A DNA stretch of 44,432 bases from CANHCC01 sp040381555 (GCA_040381555.1 JBEIHC010000011.1:1-44432); one strand, 5' to 3'. Counted from the stretch's first letter, positions 17,914 through 27,037 are shown. Numbers and translations are program-made. Notes: generated by a model not told the origin, from the sequence alone.

Positions 17914-19304
17914 GCGTAAGTGCTTTCTTTAGAAGTACTCCCATTCCCCCTGCTTTTATCTACGCACTTTCCAATGCATTACCTGCCCTGGCTCAACTCT
18001 TATTGTTACCTGTATATGGGTGGTTTCTAGGGCCGGTTGAGTTTGGCCTACTTAGCTTGGTGCAAGCTAGTTTGTTTCTTTTCCAAGTTTTCGTGGGGGC
18101 TCCCTTTACTGCGGCCATTGCGCGCTATTGGGAAAACAATCTGGATGCCTATAACCTTACAGGGTCTGCTCATTCAATGGCTATTTTACTGACGGCCCTA
18201 TTGCTGTTGCTTGGACTTATTTTGCCCTTTCCTGAAGCCCTAATTAGTAAAGGATTTGACCAATTAAGTTTGTTTGTCGCTATTTTAATTGCCGGATTAT
18301 CCGCTCTGGAAAGCCAATATCTCGCTGCCTTAGTTCAAAACAAAAAACCCAATGCATACCTCGCTCGTATGGCACTGCATGCTTTGGGCGCTTTAGCAGG
18401 TAGCTTTGCAGGATTATATTGGGGGGGAAATAAGCATACTCAGGTTCTCACGGGTAGGTTAATTGGAATGTTGATTGCGATTATACCTTTTGTTTTGGTT
18501 TCTTTCTCAGCAGGTAAGCCGAAGTTGGGCCTCATTGTAAAAATTGTCCAATTTACCCTGCCGATAGTACCCTATCTTCTTGTTTCGCAAGCATTATTAT
18601 TTTCAGATAGATGGATAACCGGAACATTACTCAATGAGGAATTTGCCGGATTTCTTTCCATTGCTATCGCATTTATTTCTTTGAATGAAATGGCCTTTCA
18701 GGCAATACGAAACCAAGTTCAACCAGATATATATCATGCTTGGTCCGAGAGCAATCTTTCGCTCTTTGCACAATCAGCTCGGCAATATGTTCGGTATGCC
18801 CTTTTTATTTATCTGATATCTTTTCCCATTGCCTGTTTGGCCCTCATCTCCCTGCTTCCACCAGAATTTCACCTGACCTTGTCGATTTTACCTTGGATAC
18901 AGGCTGCATTTGGATTTCGTCTTTTATTTATACTCGATAGCCTGGGTGAGTTTTATTCTCCCCGAACTTGGGTGCTAAGTATTTCTGCATCAGGAGGGTT
19001 GAGTTTGGGGTTTGCCACAGCCTATCTTTTCACGCCCTTCTTAGGATTTGCCGGATGTGCTCTAGGTTTCTTTGCCGCCCGCTTTGTCATGTATGCCATT
19101 CTTCGAATTGCCATAAAGGGTCGCAAAGAATTTTATTCCTTCAATTACCCGTTCTGGGTTTTTGCCCCAATTGTTGGATATATAATTTCCGGAACACTCC
19201 TATTGTCCCTTGAATGTTCAAACCCATGGGTATGGATAAGTTCCGTTTTGGGCAGCCTCATAGCCTGTATTGGCTTAGTATTAGGAAAATCTCTGAAGCT
19301 CTGA
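17910..19304 (+). CDS. Polysaccharide flippase (Wzx/MATE-MVF superfamily)
   Basis: 464 residues, hydrophobic throughout with about 12-14 membrane segments. The N-terminal IPPAFIYALSNALPALAQLL and YGWFLGPVEFGLLSLVQASL match the start of O-antigen flippases (helix 1-2 with the P-x-E-(F/Y)-G-x-L motif). Proteins of this type move lipid-linked oligosaccharides across the inner membrane. Its start overlaps the GT-B-like gene by 4 nt, so the two likely act on the same glycan. A G7 run (18421-18427, codons for W-G-G-N) is a possible slippage site. Confidence 0.85.
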   Translation: MSVSAFFRSTPIPPAFIYALSNALPALAQLLLLPVYGWFLGPVEFGLLSLVQASLFLFQVFVGAPFTAAIARYWENNLDAYNLTGSAHSMAILLTALLLLLGLILPFPEALISKGFDQLSLFVAILIAGLSALESQYLAALVQNKKPNAYLARMALHALGALAGSFAGLYWGGNKHTQVLTGRLIGMLIAIIPFVLVSFSAGKPKLGLIVKIVQFTLPIVPYLLVSQALLFSDRWITGTLLNEEFAGFLSIAIAFISLNEMAFQAIRNQVQPDIYHAWSESNLSLFAQSARQYVRYALFIYLISFPIACLALISLLPPEFHLTLSILPWIQAAFGFRLLFILDSLGEFYSPRTWVLSISASGGLSLGFATAYLFTPFLGFAGCALGFFAARFVMYAILRIAIKGRKEFYSFNYPFWVFAPIVGYIISGTLLLSLECSNPWVWISSVLGSLIACIGLVLGKSLKL

Positions 19305-19336
19305 AATCATACTGAGGCAGACGCTTGGATTTTACC

Positions 19337-19344
19337 TAATTTTG
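19337..19344 (+). promoter_or_regulatory. -7 box of gldA operon
   Basis: TAATTTTG, an exact TAnnTTTG match, 7 nt before the gldA ATG at 19352; predicted leader of only a few nucleotides. It should drive gldA-gldF-gldG and the DUF4340 gene. Confidence 0.55.
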
Positions 19345-19351
19345 CATCGCT

Positions 19352-20281
19352 ATGTCCCTTAGTGTTCAATCCCTTTCCAAAAATTATGGTAGCCAGAAAG
19401 CTCTGGATGAGGTGAGTTTCTCCGTTAATAAAGGCGAAATCCTCGGATTCTTGGGTCCCAATGGTGCAGGAAAATCTACGACCCTTAAGATTATCACCGG
19501 AATTATTCAGGCAGATTCAGGTAAAGTAGAAGTGTGTGGAATAGATGTGGCAAGTAATCCTATCGAAACAAAAAAGAAAACAGGATACTTGGCAGAACAA
19601 AACCCCTTATATCCGGATATGTATGTGCGGGAATTCTTGGAATTCATGGGTAATCTCAGCGGCATTAAAGGAATAATGTTGCGCACCCGTATTCAGGAAA
19701 TGATTGCCCTTACCGGACTAGGGGCAGAGCAGCACAAAAAAATCGGAGCCCTCTCCAAAGGCTATCGCCAAAGAGTTGGGCTTGCACAGGCAATGTTGCA
19801 TGGCCCCGAAATATTAATTCTGGATGAACCAACTTCGGGGCTGGACCCCAATCAAATGCTCGAAATCCGAAATGTCATCCGGAATTATGGCAAAGAAAAA
19901 ACGCTTATATTTTCTTCCCATATCCTACCAGAAGTACAGGCAATCGCAGACAGAATTATCATCATTCATCAGGGAAAAATTGTAGCAGATAGAAAAGTAC
20001 AGGAAAGCATTCCAAGCCAAGATACACAAGTATTGGTGCGGGTCGATTTTGAATCTACCCCCAATGTCTTCAATCCCGAAAATCTAAAAATAGCTTTTCC
20101 TGGGTTAACCATTCAGCAGGACAATCAACAAACTTGGACCTTTAGCAATGCCCCGGATGCTGAACTCCGCAAAGCCATATATGCCGAAAGCGTTCAACAA
20201 GATATTCCCATTCTCTCCTTAAAGAAAGAACAATCCGGGCTGGAAGAATTATTCCGATCACTTACCCAAAACAAAAACTAA
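19352..20281 (+). CDS. gldA: GldA, gliding-motility ABC transporter ATPase
   Basis: 309 residues: one ABC domain with Walker A GPNGAGKSTT near residue 35, the Q-loop at EQNPLY, signature LSKGYRQRVGLAQAML and Walker B ILILDEPTSGLDP, plus a C-terminal domain of about 90 residues as in ABC-2-type ATPases. Identity as GldA rests on the adjacent gldF and gldG, which give the same three-protein transporter first found through gliding mutants of Flavobacterium. GldAFG is needed for gliding in some species but is absent from several gliders with a working T9SS, so its cargo is still unclear. Two nt separate it from gldF. Confidence 0.9.
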   Translation: MSLSVQSLSKNYGSQKALDEVSFSVNKGEILGFLGPNGAGKSTTLKIITGIIQADSGKVEVCGIDVASNPIETKKKTGYLAEQNPLYPDMYVREFLEFMGNLSGIKGIMLRTRIQEMIALTGLGAEQHKKIGALSKGYRQRVGLAQAMLHGPEILILDEPTSGLDPNQMLEIRNVIRNYGKEKTLIFSSHILPEVQAIADRIIIIHQGKIVADRKVQESIPSQDTQVLVRVDFESTPNVFNPENLKIAFPGLTIQQDNQQTWTFSNAPDAELRKAIYAESVQQDIPILSLKKEQSGLEELFRSLTQNKN

Positions 20282-20283
20282 GT

Positions 20284-21018
20284 ATGCACCGGATACTGAC
20301 TATTTTTCGGAAAGAAATTGCGGTGTTCCTAAACTCCCTGATTGCTTATGTAGTTATGGCTGTCTTTTTAACTGGAAATGGCCTCTTTTTCTGGATTTTT
20401 GGCGACAATGTATTAGATACAGGAGCTGCCGATTTATCTACCCTATTTGCCTTGAGCCCCTGGTTCTTTTTATTTTTAATTCCTGCTATTACCATGCGTT
20501 CATTTGCCGAAGAATTAAAGACAGGCACAATAGATTTATTGTTTTCACGCCCCCTTAAAAGGTGGGAAGTAATATTAGGGAAATTCCTCGCAGCTTGCAG
20601 TCTTGTTATTTTCTCGGTATTTCCTACCTTGATTTATTTGGCTACAATTTGGTATTTGGGCAACCCAACCGGTAATTTAGATATCGCAGCATCCTCAGGT
20701 GCCTATATTGGACTTTTGTTCTTAGGATTTTCTTTCGCCTCTATCGGAATATTTGCCTCTACACTGACAGGAAATCAAATTTTGGCCTTTATACTCGGCG
20801 TGTTTGTTTCATTTTTTATCTATACCGGATTTGATTTTATTGCAGAACTTCCCGGTCTTTCCGCTTGGAATGATGTCCTAATTCAATTTGGAATGATTGA
20901 GCATTTTCGGAGTATTTCCAGAGGCGTTTTAGATAGTCGTGACTTTCTATATTTTATTTCGCTCTCTTTAATATTCTTGCTCTTAAGTGACCTGAATTTA
21001 TTTTTGAATAAAAAATGA
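20284..21018 (+). CDS. gldF: GldF, ABC-2 type permease of the Gld transporter
   Basis: 244 residues with six membrane segments in the ABC-2 pattern. The N-terminus ILTIFRKEIAVFLNSLIAYV is the cytoplasmic coupling helix leading into helix 1. After helix 2 comes the conserved ITMRSFAEELKTGTIDLLFS (R-x-F-A-E-E-x2-x-G-T-x-x-x-L), typical of GldF and NosY-like permeases. It would form the membrane channel with GldG and be driven by GldA. The 4-nt overlap with gldG (ATGA) indicates translational coupling. Confidence 0.92.
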   Translation: MHRILTIFRKEIAVFLNSLIAYVVMAVFLTGNGLFFWIFGDNVLDTGAADLSTLFALSPWFFLFLIPAITMRSFAEELKTGTIDLLFSRPLKRWEVILGKFLAACSLVIFSVFPTLIYLATIWYLGNPTGNLDIAASSGAYIGLLFLGFSFASIGIFASTLTGNQILAFILGVFVSFFIYTGFDFIAELPGLSAWNDVLIQFGMIEHFRSISRGVLDSRDFLYFISLSLIFLLLSDLNLFLNKK

Positions 21019-22667
21019 AAAGCCAGAAGTTTATTCAATACATCATAGGGATTGGCATTTTAATCATGCTGAACTTACTGGCTTCTGCTTATTTTTTTCG
21101 AGTAGATTTGACCCAAGAAAAAAGATATAGTCTATCTGATTACAGTAAAGAAACTTTGGATAGCTTAGATCGATATCTCACAGTCAAAGTTTATCTTGAA
21201 GGAGAGTTTCCTCCCAGAATTCAGCGATTCAAACAGGCTGTGCGCGACATGCTTACTGAAATGAAAGTGTATGGAGGAAATATGATTCAGTTTGAATTTA
21301 TCGATCCTTCAGAAAACGAGGAACTAATGCAAAGCTTTGTAGAAAAAGGCATTGCTCCCATCACCTTAAATATTAAAAACTCTCAGACATCCGAAGGCCG
21401 GCAGTATATTTTTCCTGTTGCCGTATTTTCATATGAAGGAAGGGAAGAAATGGTAGATCTTTTTAAAGGATCGGTTGATTATGCTTCCGGAGAACCTAGC
21501 CCTCTAAAAGCAGAAGCAAACCTAGAGTATAAGCTAATTCATGCAGTGAAGCGTCTTACGCAAGGCAGTAAAAAAATTGTGGGAATTTTAAGAGGACACC
21601 AAGAAATTCCGGAGGAAAAAACACGGGAATTCATGCGGGAATTATCCAATCTTTATATCCCTATAGAGGTAAATGTCCGAAATGGGGAAGCGATAAGTCC
21701 TTCTGTTGCTGTGTTGCTGGTGCTTCAGCCTGACACAGCTTTTTCCGAAAGAGAGAAATACGAAATCGACCAATACCTTATGCGGGGAGGGAAGATTATC
21801 TGGATGTTAGATCAGCAGGATGTCAACCTGCATTATCAGGCCGAAACGCTGAGCAGAATTCGTCAGTTAAACCTCGATGATTTATTTATGAAGTATGGAT
21901 TCAAGGTAAATTATGACTTGGTATCAGATTTAAACTGTTCTACCATTGAGTTGGTATTACCCAATCCCAATGCACCTCCAACCTTTTCTTCGCAGCGCTG
22001 GATTTATTACCCATTAATTACACGCCTAGCAGATCATCCAATTACCCGAAATCTGGATGCTGTCAAGATGCGATATGCCTCTTCAATTGATACTTTTAAA
22101 ACTCCGGAACTGCGTCATACGCCCTTGTTAATCAGTTCCCCCTACAGCCGCAGTCAATCCGGCAATGTATTCGTTGACCTGAATGAAGGGATTCGAAACC
22201 CGCCTAGACCAGAAGAACTTCAGGGAAAAGGAAATCGTATCATGGCAATTTTGGTAGAAGGGCAATTCCATTCTTTATTTGAAAACAGAACAGCGCCGGT
22301 AGATGCATTCGCAGCAGCAGCCCCAACGGCTGCCTTCCTCCGCAGAAATGTAGCAGACACCCGAATGATTGTTTTGGGCGATGGGCAGATAGCTGTGGGA
22401 GAAGATGTAAGAGGAAAAATTGATTTTATGGCCTTCGATAATAAAGCCTTTTTGTTTAATTCTATTGACTTCCTCTTGGGGGGGGAGAGTCTAATTCAAA
22501 TTAGAGCTAAAGACATACAATACCACTCATTAGACATTAAAAAAGTTAGAGGAAATGAATGGATGATTCGAACCCTGAACCTGACGCTACCCGTATTGCT
22601 AATTTTAATCTGGGGCATTGTACGCCAAAGAGTTCGCATTTCCCGAAATCGTAAACCCGTGGCATGA
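21015..22667 (+). CDS. gldG: GldG, membrane-anchored extracytoplasmic subunit of the Gld transporter
   Basis: 550 residues: one membrane helix near the N-terminus (YIIGIGILIMLNLLASAYFF), a large extracytoplasmic part and a final membrane helix (LNLTLPVLLILIWGIV) followed by a short basic tail. This is the GldG/ABC-type uncharacterised transport domain layout. Motifs include RVDLTQEKRYSLSDYSKETL directly after helix 1, FEFIDPSENEELMQ, and GGKIIWMLDQ in the middle. A run of eight G (22478-22485) encodes part of FLLGGES ahead of the last helix. Slippage there would remove the C-terminal anchor. It overlaps both gldF and the DUF4340 gene by 4 nt. Confidence 0.92.
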   Translation: MKSQKFIQYIIGIGILIMLNLLASAYFFRVDLTQEKRYSLSDYSKETLDSLDRYLTVKVYLEGEFPPRIQRFKQAVRDMLTEMKVYGGNMIQFEFIDPSENEELMQSFVEKGIAPITLNIKNSQTSEGRQYIFPVAVFSYEGREEMVDLFKGSVDYASGEPSPLKAEANLEYKLIHAVKRLTQGSKKIVGILRGHQEIPEEKTREFMRELSNLYIPIEVNVRNGEAISPSVAVLLVLQPDTAFSEREKYEIDQYLMRGGKIIWMLDQQDVNLHYQAETLSRIRQLNLDDLFMKYGFKVNYDLVSDLNCSTIELVLPNPNAPPTFSSQRWIYYPLITRLADHPITRNLDAVKMRYASSIDTFKTPELRHTPLLISSPYSRSQSGNVFVDLNEGIRNPPRPEELQGKGNRIMAILVEGQFHSLFENRTAPVDAFAAAAPTAAFLRRNVADTRMIVLGDGQIAVGEDVRGKIDFMAFDNKAFLFNSIDFLLGGESLIQIRAKDIQYHSLDIKKVRGNEWMIRTLNLTLPVLLILIWGIVRQRVRISRNRKPVA

Positions 22668-23626
22668 AAAACCGAAATACCCTCATCTTATCCCTTGTTT
22701 TGTTGATGTTATCTTTGGGATACTACTTTATGGTATTCCGAAAAACAAAAAGTTCTTTTGACCCGGAAGAAACAGCCTTCTCCCTAAAGGATACCGCAAG
22801 CATACAATCCATTCAATTCACTTACAATCTGGAAGGAAAACCGAAGCGAACCCTGACCTTGACACGAAAAGATTCCGCTTGGCTGGTAAATGAAAAGTAC
22901 CCTGCCCTTCAGGCTAAGGTGAATATTCTACTCAAAACACTCAAATTACTTCGGGCAAAGGAACCGGTTTTACCTCAAGCCAAAAGCAATATGCTGAATT
23001 TATTGGCGAGAGAACATACCGATGTTGAAATATTATTAAAAGATGGCTCACGCAAATCGTACAAAGTAGGTACCAACACCCCTGATAATATGGGTACATT
23101 TATGTTACTGAAAGGCGCCGACGATATATATGTCACCTTTATACCGGGCCATACAGGCTATCTGAATAGCCGTTACTCGTCTTTAGAGGATGATTGGAAA
23201 GAAAATTTAGTTTTTGCTACCACACCCGACCAAGTAGAATGGGTGAAGGTAGAATATTCCACTAGCAAAGATTCTTCTTTCCAAATTAGCCGAAAGGGCA
23301 AAGATTGGTTACTCAATGGTGAGCCAGGGGGCGATTTGGTCGAGGAATATATTGCTGGCTTTCAGAAAATCATTGCTGAAAGTATGGTAGAAAAATATTA
23401 TCCGGGTAAAAAAGAAGAACTACAGAAGCTAAATCCGGATGTGATTTTTGAGGTAAAGAATCGGGGGGAGGAAATTTTCCGTCTAAAAATCTGGAGACGC
23501 CCAGACAGGTTAGATTTGTATTTTGCGTTGGCAGATCAACCCAAAGCAGAATTAATCAGCCTGCAAGAATTTCATTTTGGGCGATATTTAAGGGCTCGAA
23601 AAGACTTTTCTACCAAAAAATTTTAA
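22664..23626 (+). CDS. DUF4340-type membrane-anchored protein in the gld operon
   Basis: 320 residues: a single N-terminal membrane anchor (ILSLVLLMLSLGYYFMVF) and an extracytoplasmic beta-rich part. It has two matching halves, each with a W-L-(V/L)-N-(E/G) core (KDSAWLVNEKYPA near residue 80, KGKDWLLNGEPGG near 225), as in DUF4340 proteins. Such proteins are commonly encoded directly after gldG-like genes in Bacteroidota and other phyla, suggesting a part in the same transporter; the function is unknown. It overlaps gldG by 4 nt. It ends 119 nt before dnaN, which has its own promoter. Confidence 0.8.
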   Translation: MKNRNTLILSLVLLMLSLGYYFMVFRKTKSSFDPEETAFSLKDTASIQSIQFTYNLEGKPKRTLTLTRKDSAWLVNEKYPALQAKVNILLKTLKLLRAKEPVLPQAKSNMLNLLAREHTDVEILLKDGSRKSYKVGTNTPDNMGTFMLLKGADDIYVTFIPGHTGYLNSRYSSLEDDWKENLVFATTPDQVEWVKVEYSTSKDSSFQISRKGKDWLLNGEPGGDLVEEYIAGFQKIIAESMVEKYYPGKKEELQKLNPDVIFEVKNRGEEIFRLKIWRRPDRLDLYFALADQPKAELISLQEFHFGRYLRARKDFSTKKF

Positions 23627-23709
23627 AACACTGACTATTTAATTGTCCGAAAATCAGGATGTGCCTGAATATTGTGATAATTTCCGTATCTCCTTTACGC
23701 CACATTGAT

Positions 23710-23717
23710 TAGATTTG
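23710..23717 (+). promoter_or_regulatory. -7 box of dnaN
   Basis: TAGATTTG, an exact TAnnTTTG match, 28 nt before the dnaN ATG, giving a leader of about 25 nt. No convincing -33 element is seen. Confidence 0.5.
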
Positions 23718-23745
23718 TGCCCTTGAACAATCAATCCGTTCTATT

Positions 23746-24876
23746 ATGAATTTTGTCGTTTCTTCCGAAAACCTGCTCAGACAGTTACAACTTATTGCCG
23801 GCGTAGTGCCATCAAGGCATGTATTACCCATTGTCGAAAACTTCCTGTTTGAAATAGGCAAAAGCAAGCTGACCCTCACAGCCACCGATCTGGAAATCAC
23901 CATGAAAACCACCCTGGAAATTGATGGGCGGGGCGGCGAAATGAGACTGGCAGTACCTGCTAAACTGATTCTGGAAATCCTTAAAAACCTCCCAGATCAG
24001 CCCATTACCTTTGCGGTAGACGAAGAAAATTTCGCCATCGAATTAACCTCCGAAAACGGTAAATACAAACTGAATGGAGAAAATGGAGCCGATTTCCCTC
24101 AGGTTCCAGATGCTGAAAACACCAATTCTGTAAAAATGCCGGCCTCTATCTTGGTAAAGGCCATTCAAAAAACTTTATTCGCAGCCTCCACTGATGAGCA
24201 TAAACCCGCAATGAACGGAATGCTTTTCAATTTCACCGATGCGGGAGTAACCTTCGTCGCAACTGATGCGCACCGTCTCGTCAGGTACCGTAGAGTGGAT
24301 ATTACGGTCAAAGAATCCGTTAATTTCGTTGTGCCTCAAAAGGCGCTCAACCTATTAAAAAACTCCCTCTCAGGCGTGGATGAAATATTAACCATTGAAT
24401 ACAATGAAAACAATGCGTTTTTCAGTGTAGGAAATACTCTGCTACTCTGTCGCCTCATCAGTGATAAATACCCGGATTATGAAAATGTTATTCCTACTAA
24501 TAATCCGAACAAACTGATTCTCGATAAAAAAGAATTATCCTCCACTCTAAAAAGGGTAAATATCTTCTCCAATAAAACAACACATCAAATCCGCTTTAAA
24601 CTCGCAGGTAGCGAATTGGAAATTTCCACCGAAGATATTGACTATGCTAACGAGGCAAGAGAGGTGCTCAAGTGTATTTTTGATGGGGAAGATATGGAAA
24701 TCGGCTTCAATGCAGCTTTCCTGTTAGAGGTAGTTAACAATGTGGATACCAATACCGTTGTAATGGAGCTCTCTACCCCCAATCGTGCTTCCATCGTACT
24801 GCCAGACGAACAAGGAGAAGGCGAAAACATGCTAATGCTGGTGATGCCTGTGATGTTAAGTTCCTATTCCGGATAA
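23746..24876 (+). CDS. dnaN: DNA polymerase III beta subunit (sliding clamp)
   Basis: 376 residues, full length for the three-domain clamp that tethers Pol III to DNA. Visible signatures are NFVVSSENLLRQLQLIAGVV at the N-terminus, DLEITMKTTLEI in domain 1, FVATDAHRLVRYR in domain 2 and the C-terminal LVMPVMLSSY, which matches the conserved (M)P(M/V)-x-L-x2-Y clamp end forming the peptide-binding cleft. It is not next to dnaA or recF but follows the gld operon. It converges with mce with 7 nt between stops. Confidence 0.97.
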   Translation: MNFVVSSENLLRQLQLIAGVVPSRHVLPIVENFLFEIGKSKLTLTATDLEITMKTTLEIDGRGGEMRLAVPAKLILEILKNLPDQPITFAVDEENFAIELTSENGKYKLNGENGADFPQVPDAENTNSVKMPASILVKAIQKTLFAASTDEHKPAMNGMLFNFTDAGVTFVATDAHRLVRYRRVDITVKESVNFVVPQKALNLLKNSLSGVDEILTIEYNENNAFFSVGNTLLLCRLISDKYPDYENVIPTNNPNKLILDKKELSSTLKRVNIFSNKTTHQIRFKLAGSELEISTEDIDYANEAREVLKCIFDGEDMEIGFNAAFLLEVVNNVDTNTVVMELSTPNRASIVLPDEQGEGENMLMLVMPVMLSSYSG

Positions 24877-24883
24877 TTACTGA

Positions 24884-25306
24884 TTATTCCTCTGTAGGAA
24901 CACTCTGGCATAATTCTAACAAAACACCACCCGTTTCTTTGGGATGGACAAAACAAATCAGTTTATTGTCTGCCCCTCGTTTCGGTGTTTCTTGTAATAA
25001 GGTATAGCCTGAGTCTTTCAATCTCTGCATCTCTGCTAGTATATCCTGCACTTCCATCGCTATATGGTGAATCCCTTCTCCTTTCTTATCAATGAACTTT
25101 TGAATAACAGAATCAGGCTCGGTGGCTCCCAATAACTCTATCTTCGTTTCCCCTACCTGAAAGAATACTGTCCGCACTTTTTCAGACTCAACCACCTCCT
25201 CATGATAGGGTACCTGACCCAATATTCGGGTCCAATTTTCAATAGATACACTTAAATTATTGACGGCAAGGCCAATATGCTCAACTCGGGTAATTTTTGC
25301 AGACAT
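24884..25306 (-). CDS. mce: Methylmalonyl-CoA epimerase
   Basis: 140 residues, two paired beta-alpha-beta-beta-beta modules of the glyoxalase fold. It interconverts (S)- and (R)-methylmalonyl-CoA in the propionate/succinate pathway. The metal ligands fit the family: His in RVEHIGLAV near residue 10, Glu in KIELLGA, His in GIHHIAMEV and the final Glu in GVLLELCQ. The methylmalonyl-CoA mutase genes are not in the window. Its promoter overlaps that of iscS on the opposite strand. Confidence 0.93.
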   Translation of the reverse strand: MSAKITRVEHIGLAVNNLSVSIENWTRILGQVPYHEEVVESEKVRTVFFQVGETKIELLGATEPDSVIQKFIDKKGEGIHHIAMEVQDILAEMQRLKDSGYTLLQETPKRGADNKLICFVHPKETGGVLLELCQSVPTEE

Positions 25307-25311
25307 ACTAC

Positions 25312-25341
25312 TTGTATTTAGAACAAATTTAAATAATTTTG
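25312..25341 (+). promoter_or_regulatory. iscS operon promoter (-33 TTG, 19-nt spacer, -7 box)
   Basis: TTG at 25312-25314, a 19-nt spacer, then TAATTTTG at 25334-25341 is the most complete match in the window to the Bacteroidota promoter TTTG-N19-TAnnTTTG. The ATG of iscS follows after 32 nt. The -33 element lies inside the mce leader, so both promoters cannot be occupied at once. Confidence 0.65.
25324..25331 (-). promoter_or_regulatory. -7 box of mce, back-to-back with the iscS box
   Basis: Minus strand TAAATTTG, an exact TAnnTTTG match, 17 nt before the mce ATG. With the iscS box it forms the near-palindrome 25324-25341 (CAAATTTA-AA-TAATTTTG). Confidence 0.55.
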
Positions 25342-25373
25342 TGTTAAAGGATATAGATTAGACTCCTTAACCA

Positions 25374-26588
25374 ATGTTGAAACTACCTGTTTATCTCGAT
25401 AGTAACGCTACAACTCCTATGGATCCCAGGGTTTTGGAGACGATGTTGCCCTATTTTACCGAGAATTTTGGAAACGCGGCCTCCAGAAACCATGCATTTG
25501 GCTGGAAAGCAGAAGAAGCTGTAGATTATGCCCGTGAACAAATAGCAACGCTCATCGGCTGCACCGATAAAGAAATCATTTTTACTTCGGGGGCCACTGA
25601 GTCCAATAATTTAGCCATTAAAGGAGTGGCAGAAATGTATGTCACCAAAGGCAATCACATCATTACCCTCACTACAGAACATAAAGCGGTATTGGATACT
25701 TGCAAACACTTGGAAAAAAGTGGCATTCAGGTTACCTACCTAGCTGTTGGCTCTGATGGATTGATTGATTTAGAGGATTTCAAAAAAGCTTTTACTCCCC
25801 AAACGATATTGGTAAGCATCATGATTGCCAATAATGAAACGGGAGTTGTTCAGCCCATTCAGGAATTGGCAAAAATAACCCATACAAATGGTGCCTTGTT
25901 TCATACCGACGCTACCCAAGCTGTTGGCAAAATCCCTGTTTTAGTAGATGAAATGGGTATTGACCTAATGTCCTTTACCGCTCATAAAATGTATGGCCCC
26001 AAAGGAATTGGTGCTTTGTATGTAAGAAGGAAAAACCCCCGGGTAAAAGTTACTGCCCAAATGGATGGCGGAGGACACGAACGCGGCATGCGCAGTGGCA
26101 CTCTGAATGTACCAGGCATTGTAGGGTTTGGAAAAGCCTGTGAAATTGCCCGTCTGGAAATGGACTCTGAAGCAGCAAGATTATCCGCTTTGCGCGATTA
26201 TCTGCAAACAGAACTCTCCAAAATGGAAGAGTCCTATATCAATGGTAGTGTACAACACAGATTACCTCATGTCACTAATATGAGCTTCAAATATGTAGAA
26301 GGAGAGGGTCTGATTATGGGGGTTAAAGATTTGGCTGTTTCATCCGGGTCTGCCTGTACTTCAGCCTCCCTAGAACCTTCCTATGTATTGAAAAACCTAG
26401 GGCTTTCTGATGATTTAGCTCATTCTTCGCTTCGCTTTGGCTTAAGCCGTTTCACTACCAAAGAAGATATTGATTTTGCCATTCAATGTGTTACCAAAGC
26501 GGTGAATCAACTCAGAGAAATGAGTCCACTTTGGGAAATGCATAAAGAAGGGATTGACCTAAGTACCATTCAATGGGAACATCATTAA
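25374..26588 (+). CDS. iscS: Cysteine desulfurase IscS
   Basis: 404 residues, class I PLP enzyme that takes sulfur from cysteine and passes it to IscU. The N-terminus VYLDSNATTPMDPRV is the family start (D-N/S-x-A-T-T). The PLP lysine lies in SFTAHKMYGPKG (Lys205) and the active-site cysteine in SSGSACTSAS is Cys328, the same number as in E. coli IscS; the long mobile loop SACTSASLEPSYVLKNLG marks IscS/NifS group I, not SufS. First gene of iscS-iscU-iscA. No iscR regulator gene is next to it. Confidence 0.96.
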   Translation: MLKLPVYLDSNATTPMDPRVLETMLPYFTENFGNAASRNHAFGWKAEEAVDYAREQIATLIGCTDKEIIFTSGATESNNLAIKGVAEMYVTKGNHIITLTTEHKAVLDTCKHLEKSGIQVTYLAVGSDGLIDLEDFKKAFTPQTILVSIMIANNETGVVQPIQELAKITHTNGALFHTDATQAVGKIPVLVDEMGIDLMSFTAHKMYGPKGIGALYVRRKNPRVKVTAQMDGGGHERGMRSGTLNVPGIVGFGKACEIARLEMDSEAARLSALRDYLQTELSKMEESYINGSVQHRLPHVTNMSFKYVEGEGLIMGVKDLAVSSGSACTSASLEPSYVLKNLGLSDDLAHSSLRFGLSRFTTKEDIDFAIQCVTKAVNQLREMSPLWEMHKEGIDLSTIQWEHH

Positions 26589-26618
26589 TTTCAACCTTAA
26601 CCTAATACAAATATAGTT

Positions 26619-27035
26619 ATGGCTTACTCAGATAAAGTAATTGATCACTACAGCAATCCACGGAATGTAGGAACGCTGGACAAAAGTAAAAATGAAGTAG
26701 GAACCGGGCTGGTTGGAGCTCCAGAATGCGGGGATGTAATGCGTCTACAAATTGAAGTAGATCCGGAAACTCATATCATTAAAGATGCCCGTTTCAAAAC
26801 CTTTGGTTGTGGTTCTGCTATTGCCTCTAGCTCTCTGGCAACAGAATGGCTGAAAGGCAAAACGGTAGATCAAGCACTGGAAATAGACAATATGGATATT
26901 GTAGAAGAATTAGCTCTTCCTCCTGTAAAAATCCATTGTTCTGTTTTAGCAGAAGATGCCATTCGGGCTGCCATCAACGATTACCGCGTTAAAAACGGTT
27001 TGGCTCCAATTGAAGATAAAGACAGAATTCATTAA
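26619..27035 (+). CDS. iscU: Fe-S cluster scaffold IscU
   Basis: 138 residues. Scaffold on which the [2Fe-2S] cluster is built from IscS sulfur. All ligands are present: Cys37 and Asp39 in PECGDVM, Cys64 in FGCGSAIASSS, His106 and Cys107 in IHCSVLAEDA. The LPPVK motif (100-104), which the chaperone HscA recognises in E. coli, is intact although hscA and hscB are not in this cluster. It lies 30 nt after iscS and 2 nt before iscA. Confidence 0.97.
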   Translation: MAYSDKVIDHYSNPRNVGTLDKSKNEVGTGLVGAPECGDVMRLQIEVDPETHIIKDARFKTFGCGSAIASSSLATEWLKGKTVDQALEIDNMDIVEELALPPVKIHCSVLAEDAIRAAINDYRVKNGLAPIEDKDRIH

Positions 27036-27037
27036 TA

